64,000 nt of DNA from Legionella cherrii (GTDB lineage Bacteria; Pseudomonadota; Gammaproteobacteria; Legionellales; Legionellaceae): positions 3,070,001 through 3,134,000 of the forward strand of contig NZ_LR134173.1 in assembly GCF_900635815.1 (NCBI RefSeq), in the 5' to 3' direction. A program made the position numbers and the translations under genes. Positions 48,879 through 62,227 of this stretch are shown one piece after another. Position 1 is the stretch's first letter. Every line of letters starts with the position of its first letter. The notes under the pieces were generated by a model. The model was not told where the DNA came from and ran no database searches. It saw only the letters and a program-made list of their open reading frames with translations.

Positions 48879-49663
48879 ATTAATTCCTCTGTATTTTTTG
48901 CCAAAGAAGGCAATTGTTCCATATCAATATCTTGATACAATTGCTTAATGCCACGATAAAAAGTTCCTTGTGCATTAAATACTGCAAATAAGAAACCTAT
49001 TCTGCCATCCAAAAAACCACATTGCAAGATATAACACCGGAGGAACATCCATGAAGTGCTGGCCATCGTTTTCATAAAACTGGGGGTTCTTTTCTTTTGT
49101 ATGTATGTTTTTGCACTATACGACGAATATTTATTCATTTTATATAAGACATGACTGACGTCTTTAAATGAGTGGTGCATAATGGCGGTTTTAATTTTAC
49201 CAATACGTGTACCCTCTGGAAGCACTATTTTTTCATGCACAATATCATCACTAAAATGCGCATTTGCACGTTTAAAAAGACGAATATGACGCTTGGGACT
49301 AGAAGAGTACTTTAGGGGTTGATTATAAAAATGCATTTGAATTGCTATTCTAAAAGCATCCGCAGAATTAGAGGCCATAGCATCCATGATTTCTCTTTGT
49401 AATTCCTCACCAACTGATTCATCAGCATCAAGATTCAACACCCAGTCACCCCGAGCTTTTGATAAGGCTCTTTGTTTTTGAACCCCATAACCCGGCCAGT
49501 CAGTAGAAAAAACATGTTCCGTATATTCTTTGGCTATTGCTACTGTTTTATCGGTGCTTCCCGAATCCAGGACAATTATTTCATCAGCAAATCGAACGGA
49601 TTCGAGACACCTTCTTATATTCCTTTCTTCATTTTTGGTTATTATTATTACACTCAACGTCAT
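48875..49663 (-). CDS. Family 2 glycosyltransferase (WaaE/KdtX-like)
   Basis: A 262-residue GT-A enzyme. SVIIITKNEERNIRRCLESV at the start, VLDSGSTDKTV and the metal-binding DADE (NLDADESVGEEL) are typical. The MHHSFKDVSH segment and overall size resemble LPS core beta-glucosyltransferases (WaaE/KdtX). Cytosolic face of the inner membrane. It overlaps the ligase-like gene by 4 bases and adjoins clpA. Confidence 0.88.
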   Translation of the reverse strand: MTLSVIIITKNEERNIRRCLESVRFADEIIVLDSGSTDKTVAIAKEYTEHVFSTDWPGYGVQKQRALSKARGDWVLNLDADESVGEELQREIMDAMASNSADAFRIAIQMHFYNQPLKYSSSPKRHIRLFKRANAHFSDDIVHEKIVLPEGTRIGKIKTAIMHHSFKDVSHVLYKMNKYSSYSAKTYIQKKRTPSFMKTMASTSWMFLRCYILQCGFLDGRIGFLFAVFNAQGTFYRGIKQLYQDIDMEQLPSLAKNTEELI

Positions 49664-51928
49664 TTAAAAAACGCCCTCTCTATGATCATGACTATCAAAA
49701 TGTAATTTTCCATCTTTAACTTTTAAGGTTACATGACCACCATGCATCAACTTACCGAATAAAAGCTCATCAGCCAGAGGTTTTTTAACATTTTCTTGAA
49801 TCAATCTGGCCATTGGGCGAGCGCCCATGACTTTGTCATAGCCATGTTCAATAAGCCATTCACGAGCCATTTTATCCACGTTAAAGGTAACCCCTTTATG
49901 ACTTAACTGTTCATCCAACTCCATAATAAACTTATCAACTACAAGACCAATGGTGATTGCATCCAATGGAGCAAAGTTAATGATGGCATCGAGTCTGTTT
50001 CTAAATTCAGGACTAAATTGTTTTTTAATCACTTCTAGGCCATCATTGCTGTTGTCTTGTTGTGAAAAACCGATGGAATTTCGTACTATCTCTCCTGCAC
50101 CAGCATTTGATGTCATTACCAAAATGATGTGCCTAAAATCGGCTTGACGACCATTAGTATCAGTTAAAGTCCCATGGTCCATAATTTGTAACAGCAAGTT
50201 AAATACATCTGGATGAGCCTTTTCGATTTCATCAAGCAACAGTACAGCATGAGGATTTTTAGTCACGGCTTCTGTCAACAATCCCCCTTGATCATAACCA
50301 ACATACCCTGGGGGAGCTCCAATTAAACGTGAGACAGTATGTTTTTCCATGTATTCAGACATATCAAAACGAAGTAATTCGATGCCTAAAACATTAGCCA
50401 ATTGTCGCGTCACCTCTGTTTTTCCAACACCTGTTGGTCCGGCGAATAAGAAACAACCTACTGGTTTTTGTGGATCTCTCAGACCTGAACGACCTAATTT
50501 AATCGCAGAAGCTAATGCAGTAATTGCTTGATCTTGTCCATATACTAGAAGCTTCAAATCACGTTCCAAATTGCGTAAGGTATCTTTATCACGAGCAGAG
50601 ACCTTCTTGATGGGTATACGTGCAATTTTTGCAACAACACTCTCAATTTCAGTAACACTAATTATTTTTTTACGTTTGCTTGCTGTTAATAAATTTTGAT
50701 AAGCGCCTGCTTCATCAACAACATCAATTGCTTTATCAGGCAAAAATCGATCATTAATGTATTTTGCAGACAACTCAGCAGCAGCTTTTAAGGCAGGAAT
50801 TGTAAATTTCACACCATGGTGTTCCTCCAATCGCCCTTTCAATCCTTTCAATATTTCAAAGGTTTCATCGACTGTAGGCTCAGGAATATCGATTTTTTGG
50901 AAACGTCTTGCCAAGGCCCTGTCTTTTTCAAATATGCCTCGGTATTCTTGATAGGTTGTTGAACCAATGCATTTTAGCTCGCCATTTGCAAGCAAGGGTT
51001 TAATAAGGTTTGATGCATCCATGACACCGCCTGAAGCTGCACCAGCACCAATAATAGTATGAATTTCATCGATAAATAGAACAGCCCCTTCTTGTTGTCC
51101 TAATTGCTTTAATACGGCTTTTAATCGCTTTTCAAAATCTCCTCGGTACTTAGTACCTGCAAGTAACGCACCCAGATCAAGTGAATAGACTATACAATCA
51201 CGGATCGCATCAGGTATTTCACCATCCACGATACGTCGTGCCAATCCCTCCGCAATTGCGGTTTTACCAACCCCTGCTTCACCAACGAGCAAAGGATTAT
51301 TTTTTCTGCGACGACACAATACCTGAATGGTACGTTGTATTTCTTCATGACGTCCGATTAAAGGATCAATTTTTCCTTGTTTCGCACGTCTATTGAGGTT
51401 TGTACAATAACTTTCTAGAGGTGATTCATTGCCTTCTGATGAACTCATATCATCTTCCATAGAGTTCATGTTCTCATGCATATCATTGTTTTGATACTTA
51501 GAAACACCATGAGAAATATAGTTAATCACATCAAGTCGGGTGATATTCTCACGGCGTAAGAAATAAACTGCCTGACTTTCTTGTTCACTAAAAATTGCTG
51601 CTAAAACGTTAGCCCCTGTTACCTCTGTTTTTCCTGCAGATTGAACATGAAAGACTGCGCGTTGCAATACACGTTGAAAGCCTAAAGTAGGTTGAGTTTC
51701 CCTGTCTAATTCATCCTCAGGGATTCTAGGAGTGGTTTCATCAATGAATTCAATTAAATCACGGCGCAGGGCTTCAATATTTGCATCACATGCTTGCAAT
51801 ACACTTCCTGCCGCTGGGTTATCAAGCAATGACAACAACAAATGCTCAACGGTCATAAATTCATGACGTTTCTCTTTGGCTTCCTTGAAAGCTAAATTCA
51901 AGGTGAATTCAAGTTCTTTATTTAACAT
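49664..51928 (-). CDS. clpA: ATP-dependent Clp protease ATP-binding subunit ClpA
   Basis: A 754-residue AAA+ unfoldase of ClpAP. An N-domain (about 1-145) comes first, then AAA-1 with GEAGVGKTA and AAA-2 with GPTGVGKTE. The IGL-type ClpP-docking loop is present as NSIGFS. Walker [15 protein letters not shown]. Length is normal. It lies just downstream of the adaptor gene clpS, the common gammaproteobacterial pair. Confidence 0.97.
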   Translation of the reverse strand: MLNKELEFTLNLAFKEAKEKRHEFMTVEHLLLSLLDNPAAGSVLQACDANIEALRRDLIEFIDETTPRIPEDELDRETQPTLGFQRVLQRAVFHVQSAGKTEVTGANVLAAIFSEQESQAVYFLRRENITRLDVINYISHGVSKYQNNDMHENMNSMEDDMSSSEGNESPLESYCTNLNRRAKQGKIDPLIGRHEEIQRTIQVLCRRRKNNPLLVGEAGVGKTAIAEGLARRIVDGEIPDAIRDCIVYSLDLGALLAGTKYRGDFEKRLKAVLKQLGQQEGAVLFIDEIHTIIGAGAASGGVMDASNLIKPLLANGELKCIGSTTYQEYRGIFEKDRALARRFQKIDIPEPTVDETFEILKGLKGRLEEHHGVKFTIPALKAAAELSAKYINDRFLPDKAIDVVDEAGAYQNLLTASKRKKIISVTEIESVVAKIARIPIKKVSARDKDTLRNLERDLKLLVYGQDQAITALASAIKLGRSGLRDPQKPVGCFLFAGPTGVGKTEVTRQLANVLGIELLRFDMSEYMEKHTVSRLIGAPPGYVGYDQGGLLTEAVTKNPHAVLLLDEIEKAHPDVFNLLLQIMDHGTLTDTNGRQADFRHIILVMTSNAGAGEIVRNSIGFSQQDNSNDGLEVIKKQFSPEFRNRLDAIINFAPLDAITIGLVVDKFIMELDEQLSHKGVTFNVDKMAREWLIEHGYDKVMGARPMARLIQENVKKPLADELLFGKLMHGGHVTLKVKDGKLHFDSHDHREGVF

Positions 51929-51958
51929 TGTCGTTGCTCCTCTTCAGCCCATAGCAAT

Positions 51959-52282
51959 TTACTCGGGTTCCATGCTCGATAGCAATGGGTGCTGATTCAT
52001 TCTGGCGTACTCATTTACCAGAGCTACTTTTGTTTCTGCTATATCTCGTGTAAATACCCCACACACGCCTTTTCCTTGGATATGAACCTGTAACATCACC
52101 TGAATTGCAATTTCTTCATTAAGATGAAAAAAATGCTTCAGTACATCAACTACAAAATCCATAGGTGTATAATCATCATTGAGCAACACCACTTTGTACT
52201 TTCTAGGCACTCTAATCTCTGTGCTCTGTTCCGGCTCAGCGACTTTATGCCTTACAATTTCCTCTAGATTTTGCCCAGTCAT
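51959..52282 (-). CDS. clpS: ClpA adaptor protein ClpS
   Basis: A 107-residue N-end-rule adaptor delivering substrates to ClpAP. ATG 52282 (MTGQNLEEI) has AGAGG 9 bases upstream. Core motifs: [20 protein letters not shown], then the [17 protein letters not shown] segment including the helix-capping region. Immediately upstream of clpA. Confidence 0.96.
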   Translation of the reverse strand: MTGQNLEEIVRHKVAEPEQSTEIRVPRKYKVVLLNDDYTPMDFVVDVLKHFFHLNEEIAIQVMLQVHIQGKGVCGVFTRDIAETKVALVNEYARMNQHPLLSSMEPE

Positions 52283-52532
52283 AATATACAACCTCTATAT
52301 TATTTTTATAGACTCACTATGCACTTTTGGCCAGTAAAATCAGTTATTTTTAATGAAAAAATTAGTCTTTGAAATAATCAAAAACATATTGGTTAGATAG
52401 CATTCATTAAGCGATAAACTGAAAAAGATACACATTGTAGCCTAGGTAAAGCACAGTGAATCTTAGGAGACCATCTCCGTCTTCCCTTAAATTACTCTGC
52501 AATTCACCTCGGCTATTGGATATCCACTCAAT

Positions 52533-53789
52533 TTACATATGCTTAATTATCTCATCTCCAAAACCAGAGCTACTCACCAAAGTAGCACCGATCATACCAC
52601 GCTCAAAGTCATAAGTTACAGTTTTGGCTGCTATAGCACCTTGCATGCCTTTGATAATTAAATCCGCAGCTTCATTCCATCCCATATGACGGAGCATCAT
52701 TTCAGCAGAAAGAATAATTGAACCTGGATTTACTTTATTCTTTCCTGCATATTTCGGTGCTGTTCCATGCGTTGCTTCAAATACAGCAACTTCATCACTA
52801 ATATTTGCTCCTGGAGCAATACCAATACCGCCTACTTGAGCAGCCAAAGCGTCAGAAATATAATCACCGTTCAAATTAAGTGTAGCGATTACACTGTAAT
52901 CTTCTGGTCTTAAAAGAATTTGTTGCAGGAACGCATCAGCAATTACATCATTGATGATGATTTGCTTGCCTGTTTTAGGATTCTTGATTTCCAACCAGGG
53001 GCCGCCTTCATATTCTTTAGCGCCAAAAACATCACGTGCGACTTGATAGCCCCAGTCTTTAAACGCACCTTCGGTAAATTTCATAATGTTGCCTTTATGA
53101 ACTAAAGTTACCGTATGGCGGTCATTATCAATCGCATATTGGATTGCAGCTCTTACTAAACGTGTAGTCCCAGCTTTAGAAACGGGTTTAATCCCTATTC
53201 CGCAGTGCTCAGGAAAACGGATTTTTTTAACGCCCATATCCTTCATTAAGAATTCAATCACTTTTTTCGCTTCAGGAGTATCCGCTTGCCATTCAATACC
53301 GGCATAAATGTCTTCTGAATTTTCCCTAAAAATAACCATGTCTGTTTTTTCTGGTTCTTTGAGTGGACTTGGAACACCCTCGAAATAACGAATTGGTCGT
53401 AAACAGGTATAGAGATCCATTTCTTGGCGAATTGCCACATTGAGTGAACGAATCCCACCACCAACTGGGGTCGTTAATGGGCCTTTAATTGAAACAACAT
53501 ATTTTTTCATCGCATCTAGGGTTTCTTTAGGCAACCATTGATCGGGACCATACACTTTAGTTGCTTTTTCACCGGCATAAACTTCCATCCAAGCAATTTT
53601 TCTCTTATCGCCGTATGCTTTAGCGACTGCAGCATCAACGACTCGAATCATGGGAGGTGTTACATCAACACCAATACCATCACCCTCAATAAAAGGAATA
53701 ATGGGATTATTAGGGACACGAAGTGACAGATCCTGAGCAACAGTAATTGCTTCACCTTGTGAAGGCACTTTGATTTTATCGTATGTCAT
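52533..53789 (-). CDS. icd: NADP-dependent isocitrate dehydrogenase
   Basis: A 418-residue TCA-cycle enzyme producing 2-oxoglutarate. ATG 53789 (MTYDKIKVP) is chosen because GGAG lies 6 bases upstream; a 20-codon extension is unsupported. Substrate-binding [22 protein letters not shown], with the phosphorylatable-type Ser, then [25 protein letters not shown] with metal-binding Asp residues, and [12 protein letters not shown]. Length matches E. coli Icd. Monocistronic, with repeats downstream. Confidence 0.97.
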   Translation of the reverse strand: MTYDKIKVPSQGEAITVAQDLSLRVPNNPIIPFIEGDGIGVDVTPPMIRVVDAAVAKAYGDKRKIAWMEVYAGEKATKVYGPDQWLPKETLDAMKKYVVSIKGPLTTPVGGGIRSLNVAIRQEMDLYTCLRPIRYFEGVPSPLKEPEKTDMVIFRENSEDIYAGIEWQADTPEAKKVIEFLMKDMGVKKIRFPEHCGIGIKPVSKAGTTRLVRAAIQYAIDNDRHTVTLVHKGNIMKFTEGAFKDWGYQVARDVFGAKEYEGGPWLEIKNPKTGKQIIINDVIADAFLQQILLRPEDYSVIATLNLNGDYISDALAAQVGGIGIAPGANISDEVAVFEATHGTAPKYAGKNKVNPGSIILSAEMMLRHMGWNEAADLIIKGMQGAIAAKTVTYDFERGMIGATLVSSSGFGDEIIKHM

Positions 53790-54049
53790 TGACAACTCCG
53801 TAAAATTAGAGAAAAGGCAATGATAGCATGTGATAACTTGGAATCCCAAGTATCATTTCTATTTAATTACTTCACTTGGATGCTTACTAAGCAGACTGAA
53901 TTAAATACCGAGCTTTTTATGCGTCAATCTGATGTCAGATTTAAAATTTATGATGAAAAATGTATGCTCAGCTTAGCTACCTATGCCTTTTTCTGACTGA
54001 GCGACATTGAAAGATGAAAAAGAAATGCTAGGTATTTAATTCTGCCAGC

Positions 54050-54748
54050 TTATGCATGTTGCAACATTTTAATTTGCTCGATCAGCTGATCATATCCAGC
54101 TTCAACGTTGATATAATCATTTTTTGATAAATATATGGACAAAGATCCATCATCTGTTGCAGAAGGTTTTTGTAAAACTCCATTATACCCTTTGCTTTTT
54201 AAACGGAGAAAATCATTGATTTTGGTAACTAAATAAAAATTACGAAAATAATTTTCAGGAGTCATATGAATTGCCTGCGCATCATTTTCTAATGTCTTCC
54301 CAGGTAGATAATCCTTAAGTGAATAAGTTGAATTGTTATGAACAGCAACGACTTTGCCTTTTGGCAACAATTGTTTGATTTTAGTTGCCAGTTTATTTAC
54401 TTCGCGATGCGCCTGGGGATTATATTGGCCAAACTGCGATAAGGTTTTTTTAATCCCGTTATCTGTAAAAATACGATTGGGATCAAACTCATAACGTTGG
54501 TTATTTAAATGAAATACGATGTTACGACCTCCAGAATGGACCAAGGCAATAAGACTCCCCCCTTCCTTTTGAATCACTGTTTGAGCTGCTTTTAAAGCGG
54601 TTTGTTCATTATGATGCAAATGGATATAAGTTTTTCCTTTGCCTACTAAATGCTTAATTTCTACTTTTTCATCCCCAACCATTACAATATGATTCATTGC
54701 ATAGGCAAATTGACAAAAGAAAAGCGAAACAAGTATCGAGTATTTCAT
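54050..54748 (-). CDS. Secreted orphan with conserved-looking His/Asn/Glu motifs
   Basis: A 232-residue protein with a short signal peptide (MKYSILVSLFFCQFAYA). Motif-like stretches are IHLHHNEQTALKAA (about 42-55), FDPNRIFTDNGIK (about 88-100) and VAVHNNSTYSL (about 138-148). Spaced H, N and E residues of this kind suggest a metal- or zinc-dependent hydrolase, perhaps acting on peptidoglycan or peptides. I cannot name the family, and this is inference. Monocistronic. Confidence 0.78.
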   Translation of the reverse strand: MKYSILVSLFFCQFAYAMNHIVMVGDEKVEIKHLVGKGKTYIHLHHNEQTALKAAQTVIQKEGGSLIALVHSGGRNIVFHLNNQRYEFDPNRIFTDNGIKKTLSQFGQYNPQAHREVNKLATKIKQLLPKGKVVAVHNNSTYSLKDYLPGKTLENDAQAIHMTPENYFRNFYLVTKINDFLRLKSKGYNGVLQKPSATDDGSLSIYLSKNDYINVEAGYDQLIEQIKMLQHA

Positions 54749-54892
54749 CTACAATATACACCCAGACATAATTTTACAATGCTGGTTATTGTACAATAAT
54801 TAACCTATAAAAACAATGAATTGGGTAAAGGAATTGCTCGCAATATAGAAAACACCTACTATAAGCCCACTCTACTTTTTTGATAATATCTA

Positions 54893-55441
54893 ATGCCTGA
54901 AATTATATTGTTCAATAAGCCCTATGGTATCGTCAGCCAATTTTCTGGAGATAATCCAGAACATACATTAGCTACTTTTATTCATAAGCCCCATTTTTAC
55001 GCAGCAGGCCGATTAGATAAAAATAGTGAAGGATTGCTATTATTAACAAACGATGGCCTATTGCAACACCAATTAACTCATCCCAAATTTGAAAAAAGAA
55101 AATATTATTGGGTTCAAGTAGAAGGCATACCCTCTCAAGCAGATTTGGAACCACTTAAAAAAGGCTTGGTCCTTAAAGACATTACATTTTTACCTGCCGA
55201 AGTAAAACTTATAGACGAACCGCAGTTATGGCCTCGTAATCCGCCAATTCGCTTCAGACAAAATATCCCTACCTGCTGGCTAGAAATCATTTTAAAAGAA
55301 GGAAAAAATCATCAGGTTCGCAAAATGACCGCAGCAATTGGCTTTCCCACTTTAAGATTGGTACGACATCAAATTGGTAATTGGAAATTAGAGGATTTAC
55401 AGCCTGGTGAATACCGAACAATACAGCACCATTTCAAGTAA
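54893..55441 (+). CDS. rluE: Pseudouridine synthase, RluE/RsuA family
   Basis: A 182-residue rRNA-modifying enzyme without an S4 domain. LFNKPYGIVSQFSG starts it, the catalytic Asp is in AAGRLDKNSEGLLLLTNDG, and the C-terminal motif is EGKNHQVRKMTAAIG. Size and lack of S4 favour RluE (23S rRNA psi2457) over RluB/RsuA, but the exact site is inference. Confidence 0.88.
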   Translation: MPEIILFNKPYGIVSQFSGDNPEHTLATFIHKPHFYAAGRLDKNSEGLLLLTNDGLLQHQLTHPKFEKRKYYWVQVEGIPSQADLEPLKKGLVLKDITFLPAEVKLIDEPQLWPRNPPIRFRQNIPTCWLEIILKEGKNHQVRKMTAAIGFPTLRLVRHQIGNWKLEDLQPGEYRTIQHHFK

Positions 55442-55530
55442 CCCGACGCCTATCACGAGTACAACGGGGATCTCCATCGTAATACAGGGCTACAGCATCG
55501 AGACCCCTCACTAAGTCCGGGAATGAGGAT
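55441..55530. repeat. Dispersed intergenic repeat between rluE and mreD
   Basis: CACGAGTACAACGGGGATCTCC here matches the element inside the ligase gene at 47628-47675. It lies between convergent genes. Confidence 0.5.
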
Positions 55531-56009
55531 TCAGCGATAAACCAATCGCTTCAGCAGCGTATCTTCTCCAAGTAAGCGAATCCATGGCCAGAGAAACATA
55601 CCCACCAAAGCACTCGCTACGGGTGTAAATAAGCTGTAATTGAAACCAAGTAGCGCGGTGATTAAAGAAATAATAGATTGATATAAAAGACAAAAGAATC
55701 CAATTAAAAAAATTTGTTGCATCATTGAAAAAAACTGAAACCGTCGCGATTTGCTGGAAGCAATCCAGGTGACAAAAAGTAAAGCAAATGAATGTTCACC
55801 AATTACTGTGGCGAGTAACACGTCTAATAACAGTCCCACGAACAATAATGTAGTCAGTCTAAAATTACCTGGCAAAAAATATTCTATATAAAGTACAAGC
55901 AACAAAACCCAAGGGGGTCGAAAAGCAGAAATTAATTCCGGCATAGGTAATATGGATAAAAGAAGAGCTATAATAAATCCCAAGCACAACCGTATGCGAA
56001 GATTTCTAA

Positions 56010-56013
<4 letters not shown>
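55531..56013 (-). CDS. mreD: Rod-shape protein MreD
   Basis: A 160-residue polytopic inner-membrane protein of the elongasome with about five hydrophobic segments and the family's RPPWVLLLVLY and GLLLDVLLATVIGEHSF stretches. Overlaps mreC by 4 bases; third gene of mreBCD. Confidence 0.92.
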
Positions 56014-58330
<2,317 letters not shown>

Positions 58331-58660
58331 TTATTGTATTTTACTAATAACAAATACCTGATTTAATTTATCTCGATTTGTAGTCATAAATCGCTGCCCC
58401 AAGCCCTTCACATCGGCAAGTTCTTCCAATGATTTAAATCCATGATGACTTTTCCGATAGGCAATAATTGCTTCAGCACGTTTTTTGCCTATACCCTTTA
58501 CAGAACCAGTAAGCGTTGATAAATCTGCGGTATTAAGATCAATTTTATGAATTACTATAGGGGGCTTTTTCTTCACCGAAGAGTCTTTAGGGATGACTGC
58601 ATGAGCAGAAAGAGTGATTACAGATAATGACAATGCAGTAGCAATAAATTTTGCTCTCAT
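58331..58660 (-). CDS. comEA: ComEA-like helix-hairpin-helix DNA-binding protein
   Basis: A 109-residue exported protein. The signal peptide is MRAKFIATALSLSVITLSAHA. A short linker follows, then the HhH region: IDLNTADLSTLTGSVKGIGKKRAEAIIAYR and the second hairpin LADVKGLGQRF. This is the typical single-domain proteobacterial ComEA that binds incoming DNA in the periplasm during natural transformation. Symbol assigned by family, not by synteny. Confidence 0.88.
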   Translation of the reverse strand: MRAKFIATALSLSVITLSAHAVIPKDSSVKKKPPIVIHKIDLNTADLSTLTGSVKGIGKKRAEAIIAYRKSHHGFKSLEELADVKGLGQRFMTTNRDKLNQVFVISKIQ

Positions 58661-58838
58661 AATTTTCTCCTAATTGTTGGACTAAGTGGCTCGTTCCAGA
58701 GCCGGCAGAAGTATCCCAAGATTTTGGCGCACTGTCGAGTGTTTTTTTTAATTTTTTGCTTAAAGTTCAATGAGTAACAAAGGATTTGTCCTGATTCAAA
58801 ACGGATGCATACTTCCCCTTCTGCCATTATCCCAAGGC

Positions 58839-58889
58839 CTCGTCATTCCGAGCATAGCGAGGGATTACGTCGTGGCTCAGAATGACGAG
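58839..58889. repeat. CTCGTCATTC...GAATGACGAG palindrome
   Basis: Perfect 10-bp arms at 58839-58848 and 58880-58889; the inner bases (CGAG/GCTC) partly extend the stem. Same GTCATTCC/GTCATCCC family as other spacers. It lies downstream of the M20 peptidase gene and upstream of the comEA-like gene on the minus strand. Confidence 0.65.
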
Positions 58890-58911
58890 AGAAGGGAGAC
58901 GTGAAATGAAA

Positions 58912-60321
58912 TCAAACGGCTGTGGCCTTATATAGTACGTAAGCAACACATGCAGTTAATTTTTTCACCATGTCCAAGTGCAAAAATTCATTAGGACCAT
59001 GTGCATTAGACTGAGGTCCTAAAACTCCGGTAATCATAAATTGTGCCTCCGGAAATTTCTTCCCTAACATTCCCATAAAAGGTATGGTTCCTCCCTCTCC
59101 AAAGTAAGCAGCTGGTTTACCATAATAAGCCATTGATGCTTCATCAGCAGCTTTTTCCAACCATGAAGCAAGTTTAGGTGCATTCCATCCTTGTGATCCA
59201 TCACCTACCTTAAAACTTACTTTGGCATGATAAGGAGGGTTGGTGGTTAAGGCATCATGCATTACGGTTGCAGCAACTTTAGGGTCAACTAGGGGTGGCA
59301 AACGCATAGACAGTTTTAATGACGTTTGAGGGCGTAAAACATTTCCTGCGTCCGCTATGGCAGGAAATCCATTGGCCCCAGTCACTGTTAATGCCGGTTT
59401 CCAGGTTCGATTTAAAATTAATTGTTTTCTGTCTTTTGTTACTGGTTCAACCCCAGCATATAATGGAAATTCAGCATAAACCGAATCTCCTAGAACCTGA
59501 GCACATTTCTCGGCTTGTTGCGTTCTTTCTTCAGGAATATCACAATATAACTCAGGCAATTTCACTTCTCCTGAAACTTCATCTTCGATTCGGCTAATCA
59601 ATTGTCGAGCAACCCGAAAACTGTCTGCAACAATGCCACTTGCCGCGCCGGAATGAACTCCTTCACGAATTAGTTCAACGGATAGTTCACCTACCAAATT
59701 CCCGCGCAATGAAGTAGTCATCCATAATTGTTCGTAATTACCTGCTCCAGAATCAAGACAAATAACCAGGTTGGGTTTGCCAATCCGTGCATTGAGCAAT
59801 TCAATGTAATAAGGCAGATCGTAACTGCCACTCTCCTCACACGCTTCAATAATTAAAACGCAACGTGGAATAGCTAAACCTTGTTTTTGTAAAGCGCAAA
59901 TCGCAGTTAACGAAGCGTATGCAGAATAGCCATCATCTGCAGCTCCCCGGCCATATAAGCGCCCATCTTTTAATACCGGTTTCCATGGATGCAAATCTTC
60001 GTTCCATCCTGACATTTCAGGTTGTTTATCGAGGTGACCATACAACAAAACCGTTTCGTCAATTTGACCTGGAACTTCGATAAAAATTAAAGGGGTACGC
60101 CCTTCCAATCTCATAATTTCCAGCATCATCCCTTTAGGTGCATGGGCTTTACACCAATTTGCAATATGACTAACCGCCTGCTCCATTAATCCATGCTCCT
60201 GCCATTTTGGATCAAAATGAGGTGATTTATTCGGAATTTTTATGTATTCACTTAAGCTGGGGATAATTTCCTTTTCCCATTGACCACATACAAAATCATA
60301 CAGTGCTTGCGGATTGAACAT
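58912..60321 (-). CDS. M20-family metallopeptidase (dipeptidase/ArgE-DapE type)
   Basis: A 469-residue di-zinc peptidase. ATG 60321 has GAGGAG 8 bases upstream; it starts inside the murG 3' end. Metal and catalytic motifs: VLLYGHLDKQPE (first His), YGRGAADDGYSAYASL (bridging Asp), IEACEESGSYDL (catalytic Glu-Glu). A dimerisation lid follows (about 205-380), and HGPNEFLHLD holds the last His. Resembles carnosinase-type dipeptidases; substrate not determined. Confidence 0.92.
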   Translation of the reverse strand: MFNPQALYDFVCGQWEKEIIPSLSEYIKIPNKSPHFDPKWQEHGLMEQAVSHIANWCKAHAPKGMMLEIMRLEGRTPLIFIEVPGQIDETVLLYGHLDKQPEMSGWNEDLHPWKPVLKDGRLYGRGAADDGYSAYASLTAICALQKQGLAIPRCVLIIEACEESGSYDLPYYIELLNARIGKPNLVICLDSGAGNYEQLWMTTSLRGNLVGELSVELIREGVHSGAASGIVADSFRVARQLISRIEDEVSGEVKLPELYCDIPEERTQQAEKCAQVLGDSVYAEFPLYAGVEPVTKDRKQLILNRTWKPALTVTGANGFPAIADAGNVLRPQTSLKLSMRLPPLVDPKVAATVMHDALTTNPPYHAKVSFKVGDGSQGWNAPKLASWLEKAADEASMAYYGKPAAYFGEGGTIPFMGMLGKKFPEAQFMITGVLGPQSNAHGPNEFLHLDMVKKLTACVAYVLYKATAV

Positions 60322-61388
60322 GAACTTGCTCCTCAATTATAGCTACAATTTGGTCCGTAGCCGACTTAATATTTAGTGCATTGATTTTATTATGAATATC
60401 CCTTTTATTTTTCTCCAGTTCATGCAAGCTTTGCAGCAAAGTGTCTGTATTTAAAGAGCGATCTTCAATGACGAGGCTAATACCCAAGCCTTGGAAATAT
60501 CGTGCATTTTGGATTTGATCTCCTCGACTGACCTCAGCCGGTAAAGGAATTAAAATATGGGGCTTACCTAGAGCCAAAATTTCATAAAGGGAATTAGCTC
60601 CAGCTCGAGAAATAATGATTGACGCTGCAGCAAACAAATCAGCTAATTCTTCATGAACATATTCAAATTGTTTGTAGCCTACATGATCAATTAAAGAAGG
60701 CTCTAATTTCCCTTTTCCACAAATATGAATAATTTGATATTCTTTGGTTAATTGCTCTAGTGCATCACGAATGCTGCGATTGATAGAGCCTGCTCCCAAA
60801 CTACCCCCAATCACTAAAAGACAAGGTTTTTTAGAATTAAATCCACAGAACTCAAGACCGCGGTCACTATTACCTTCAAACAACTGCTCACGGATAGGCG
60901 TACCCGTCACTTCTATTTTATTTTGCTTTTTAAAGTGCTTTTTCCCCGCCTCAAAAGTCAGGCAAATTTTATTAACAAAAGGAAAACAAAGTCGATTAGC
61001 AAGTCCAGGACTCATATCCGATTCATGAGCAACAACAGGAATCCGATTTAAACCAAGCCCCTACTACTACTGGAAATGCAACAAACCCTCCCTTGGAAAA
61101 AACCACATCGGGTTTCATCTTATTAAGCAAGAAAAATGATTGCACGATACCCAGTATAATTTTAAAAGGATCCAATAAGTTTTTTACACTCAAATACCGA
61201 CGTAATTTACCGCTGCTGATCCCATAAAATGGGATTTTAAGTGGTTCTATCATCTGCTTTTCAATACCCTTTGCTGAACCAATATAGGCAATTTCCCAAC
61301 CTTTATGACTTAATTCACGTATCAATGCCATATTAGGCGCTACATGTCCTGCGGTACCTCCTCCCGTAAAAACAATCATGGGCATCAT
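60296..61388 (-). pseudogene. murG: MurG glycosyltransferase, split by a single-base frameshift
   Basis: MurG adds GlcNAc to lipid I to make lipid II. The N-terminal frame (start 61388) has [15 protein letters not shown] and [17 protein letters not shown], then derails into SDSCCCS-stop at 61023. Reading with one base less near 61046-61049 (TTTAAATCGG) gives [17 protein letters not shown], the expected family sequence. The remainder runs intact with VIGGSLGAGSIN, ISRAGANSLYEILALGKPHILIPLP to 60296. The pieces together give a normal-length MurG of about 360 residues. A sequencing error is likely because murG is normally essential. The start overlaps the nadC stop. Confidence 0.9.
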
Positions 61389-62227
61389 AAAATCTTCCTA
61401 ATAAGTAAACTTAAGTCTATAGCTTGAATCGACTTGGTAATCGCACCAACGGAGATGAAATCAACACCTAACCGCCCTATTGCAGCAATATTTTCCAGAG
61501 TAACCCCTCCGGACACCTCTAATGTGCAATGTTTTGGTTGATTCATTCTCACTGCTTTTTCAAGCATACCCTGACTAAAATTATCCAACATAATTCGATC
61601 TGGATGAGCACAAATGGCTTCGCGCAACTCATCTAGAGTTTCCACTTCTACCTCAACTAACATTTCTTTATGACTTTGTCTTGCCAAAGCAACCGCTTTA
61701 GCTACGGAGCCACAGGCTGTAATATGATTTTCTTTAATTAAAACAGCATCGTAAAGCCCCATACGGTGATTAAAACCACCCCCACAAGTCACAGCATATT
61801 TTTGGGCCGCTCTTAATCCTGGAATCGTTTTACGCGTATCCAGTAATCGAGTCGGTGTGCCCTGGAGCTTTTGGGCATATCGATATGTTTGCGTTGCTGT
61901 GGCGGAAAGAGTTTGTAAGAAATTTAATGCAGTACGTTCGCCTGTTAAAATACTTCTTCCTGAGCCATATAGAGTACATAGAGTAGATGGTTCTGCTAAC
62001 CATTCCCCCTCAACAACACGCCACTCAAGTTTAATTTGGTCATCAAGTTGATTAAATACCTCTCTGACCCAAGCTTGCCCACAGACGACCATAGGCTCCC
62101 GCGAAATAATTTCAGCCTCAACCTGAAGCTGGGGAGACAACAAAATCGCAGTCACATCGCCATCACCTACATCCTCATATAATGCACGGGATACATCGGC
62201 TTTTATGTCTAAAGAGGGGTTATTCAT
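61385..62227 (-). CDS. nadC: Nicotinate-nucleotide pyrophosphorylase (quinolinate phosphoribosyltransferase)
   Basis: A 280-residue enzyme converting quinolinate and PRPP to NaMN in de novo NAD synthesis. [20 protein letters not shown] carries the Arg/Lys/His active-site cluster, with [25 protein letters not shown] and [11 protein letters not shown] following. It overlaps the antiporter stop and the murG start. Confidence 0.96.
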   Translation of the reverse strand: MNNPSLDIKADVSRALYEDVGDGDVTAILLSPQLQVEAEIISREPMVVCGQAWVREVFNQLDDQIKLEWRVVEGEWLAEPSTLCTLYGSGRSILTGERTALNFLQTLSATATQTYRYAQKLQGTPTRLLDTRKTIPGLRAAQKYAVTCGGGFNHRMGLYDAVLIKENHITACGSVAKAVALARQSHKEMLVEVEVETLDELREAICAHPDRIMLDNFSQGMLEKAVRMNQPKHCTLEVSGGVTLENIAAIGRLGVDFISVGAITKSIQAIDLSLLIRKIL

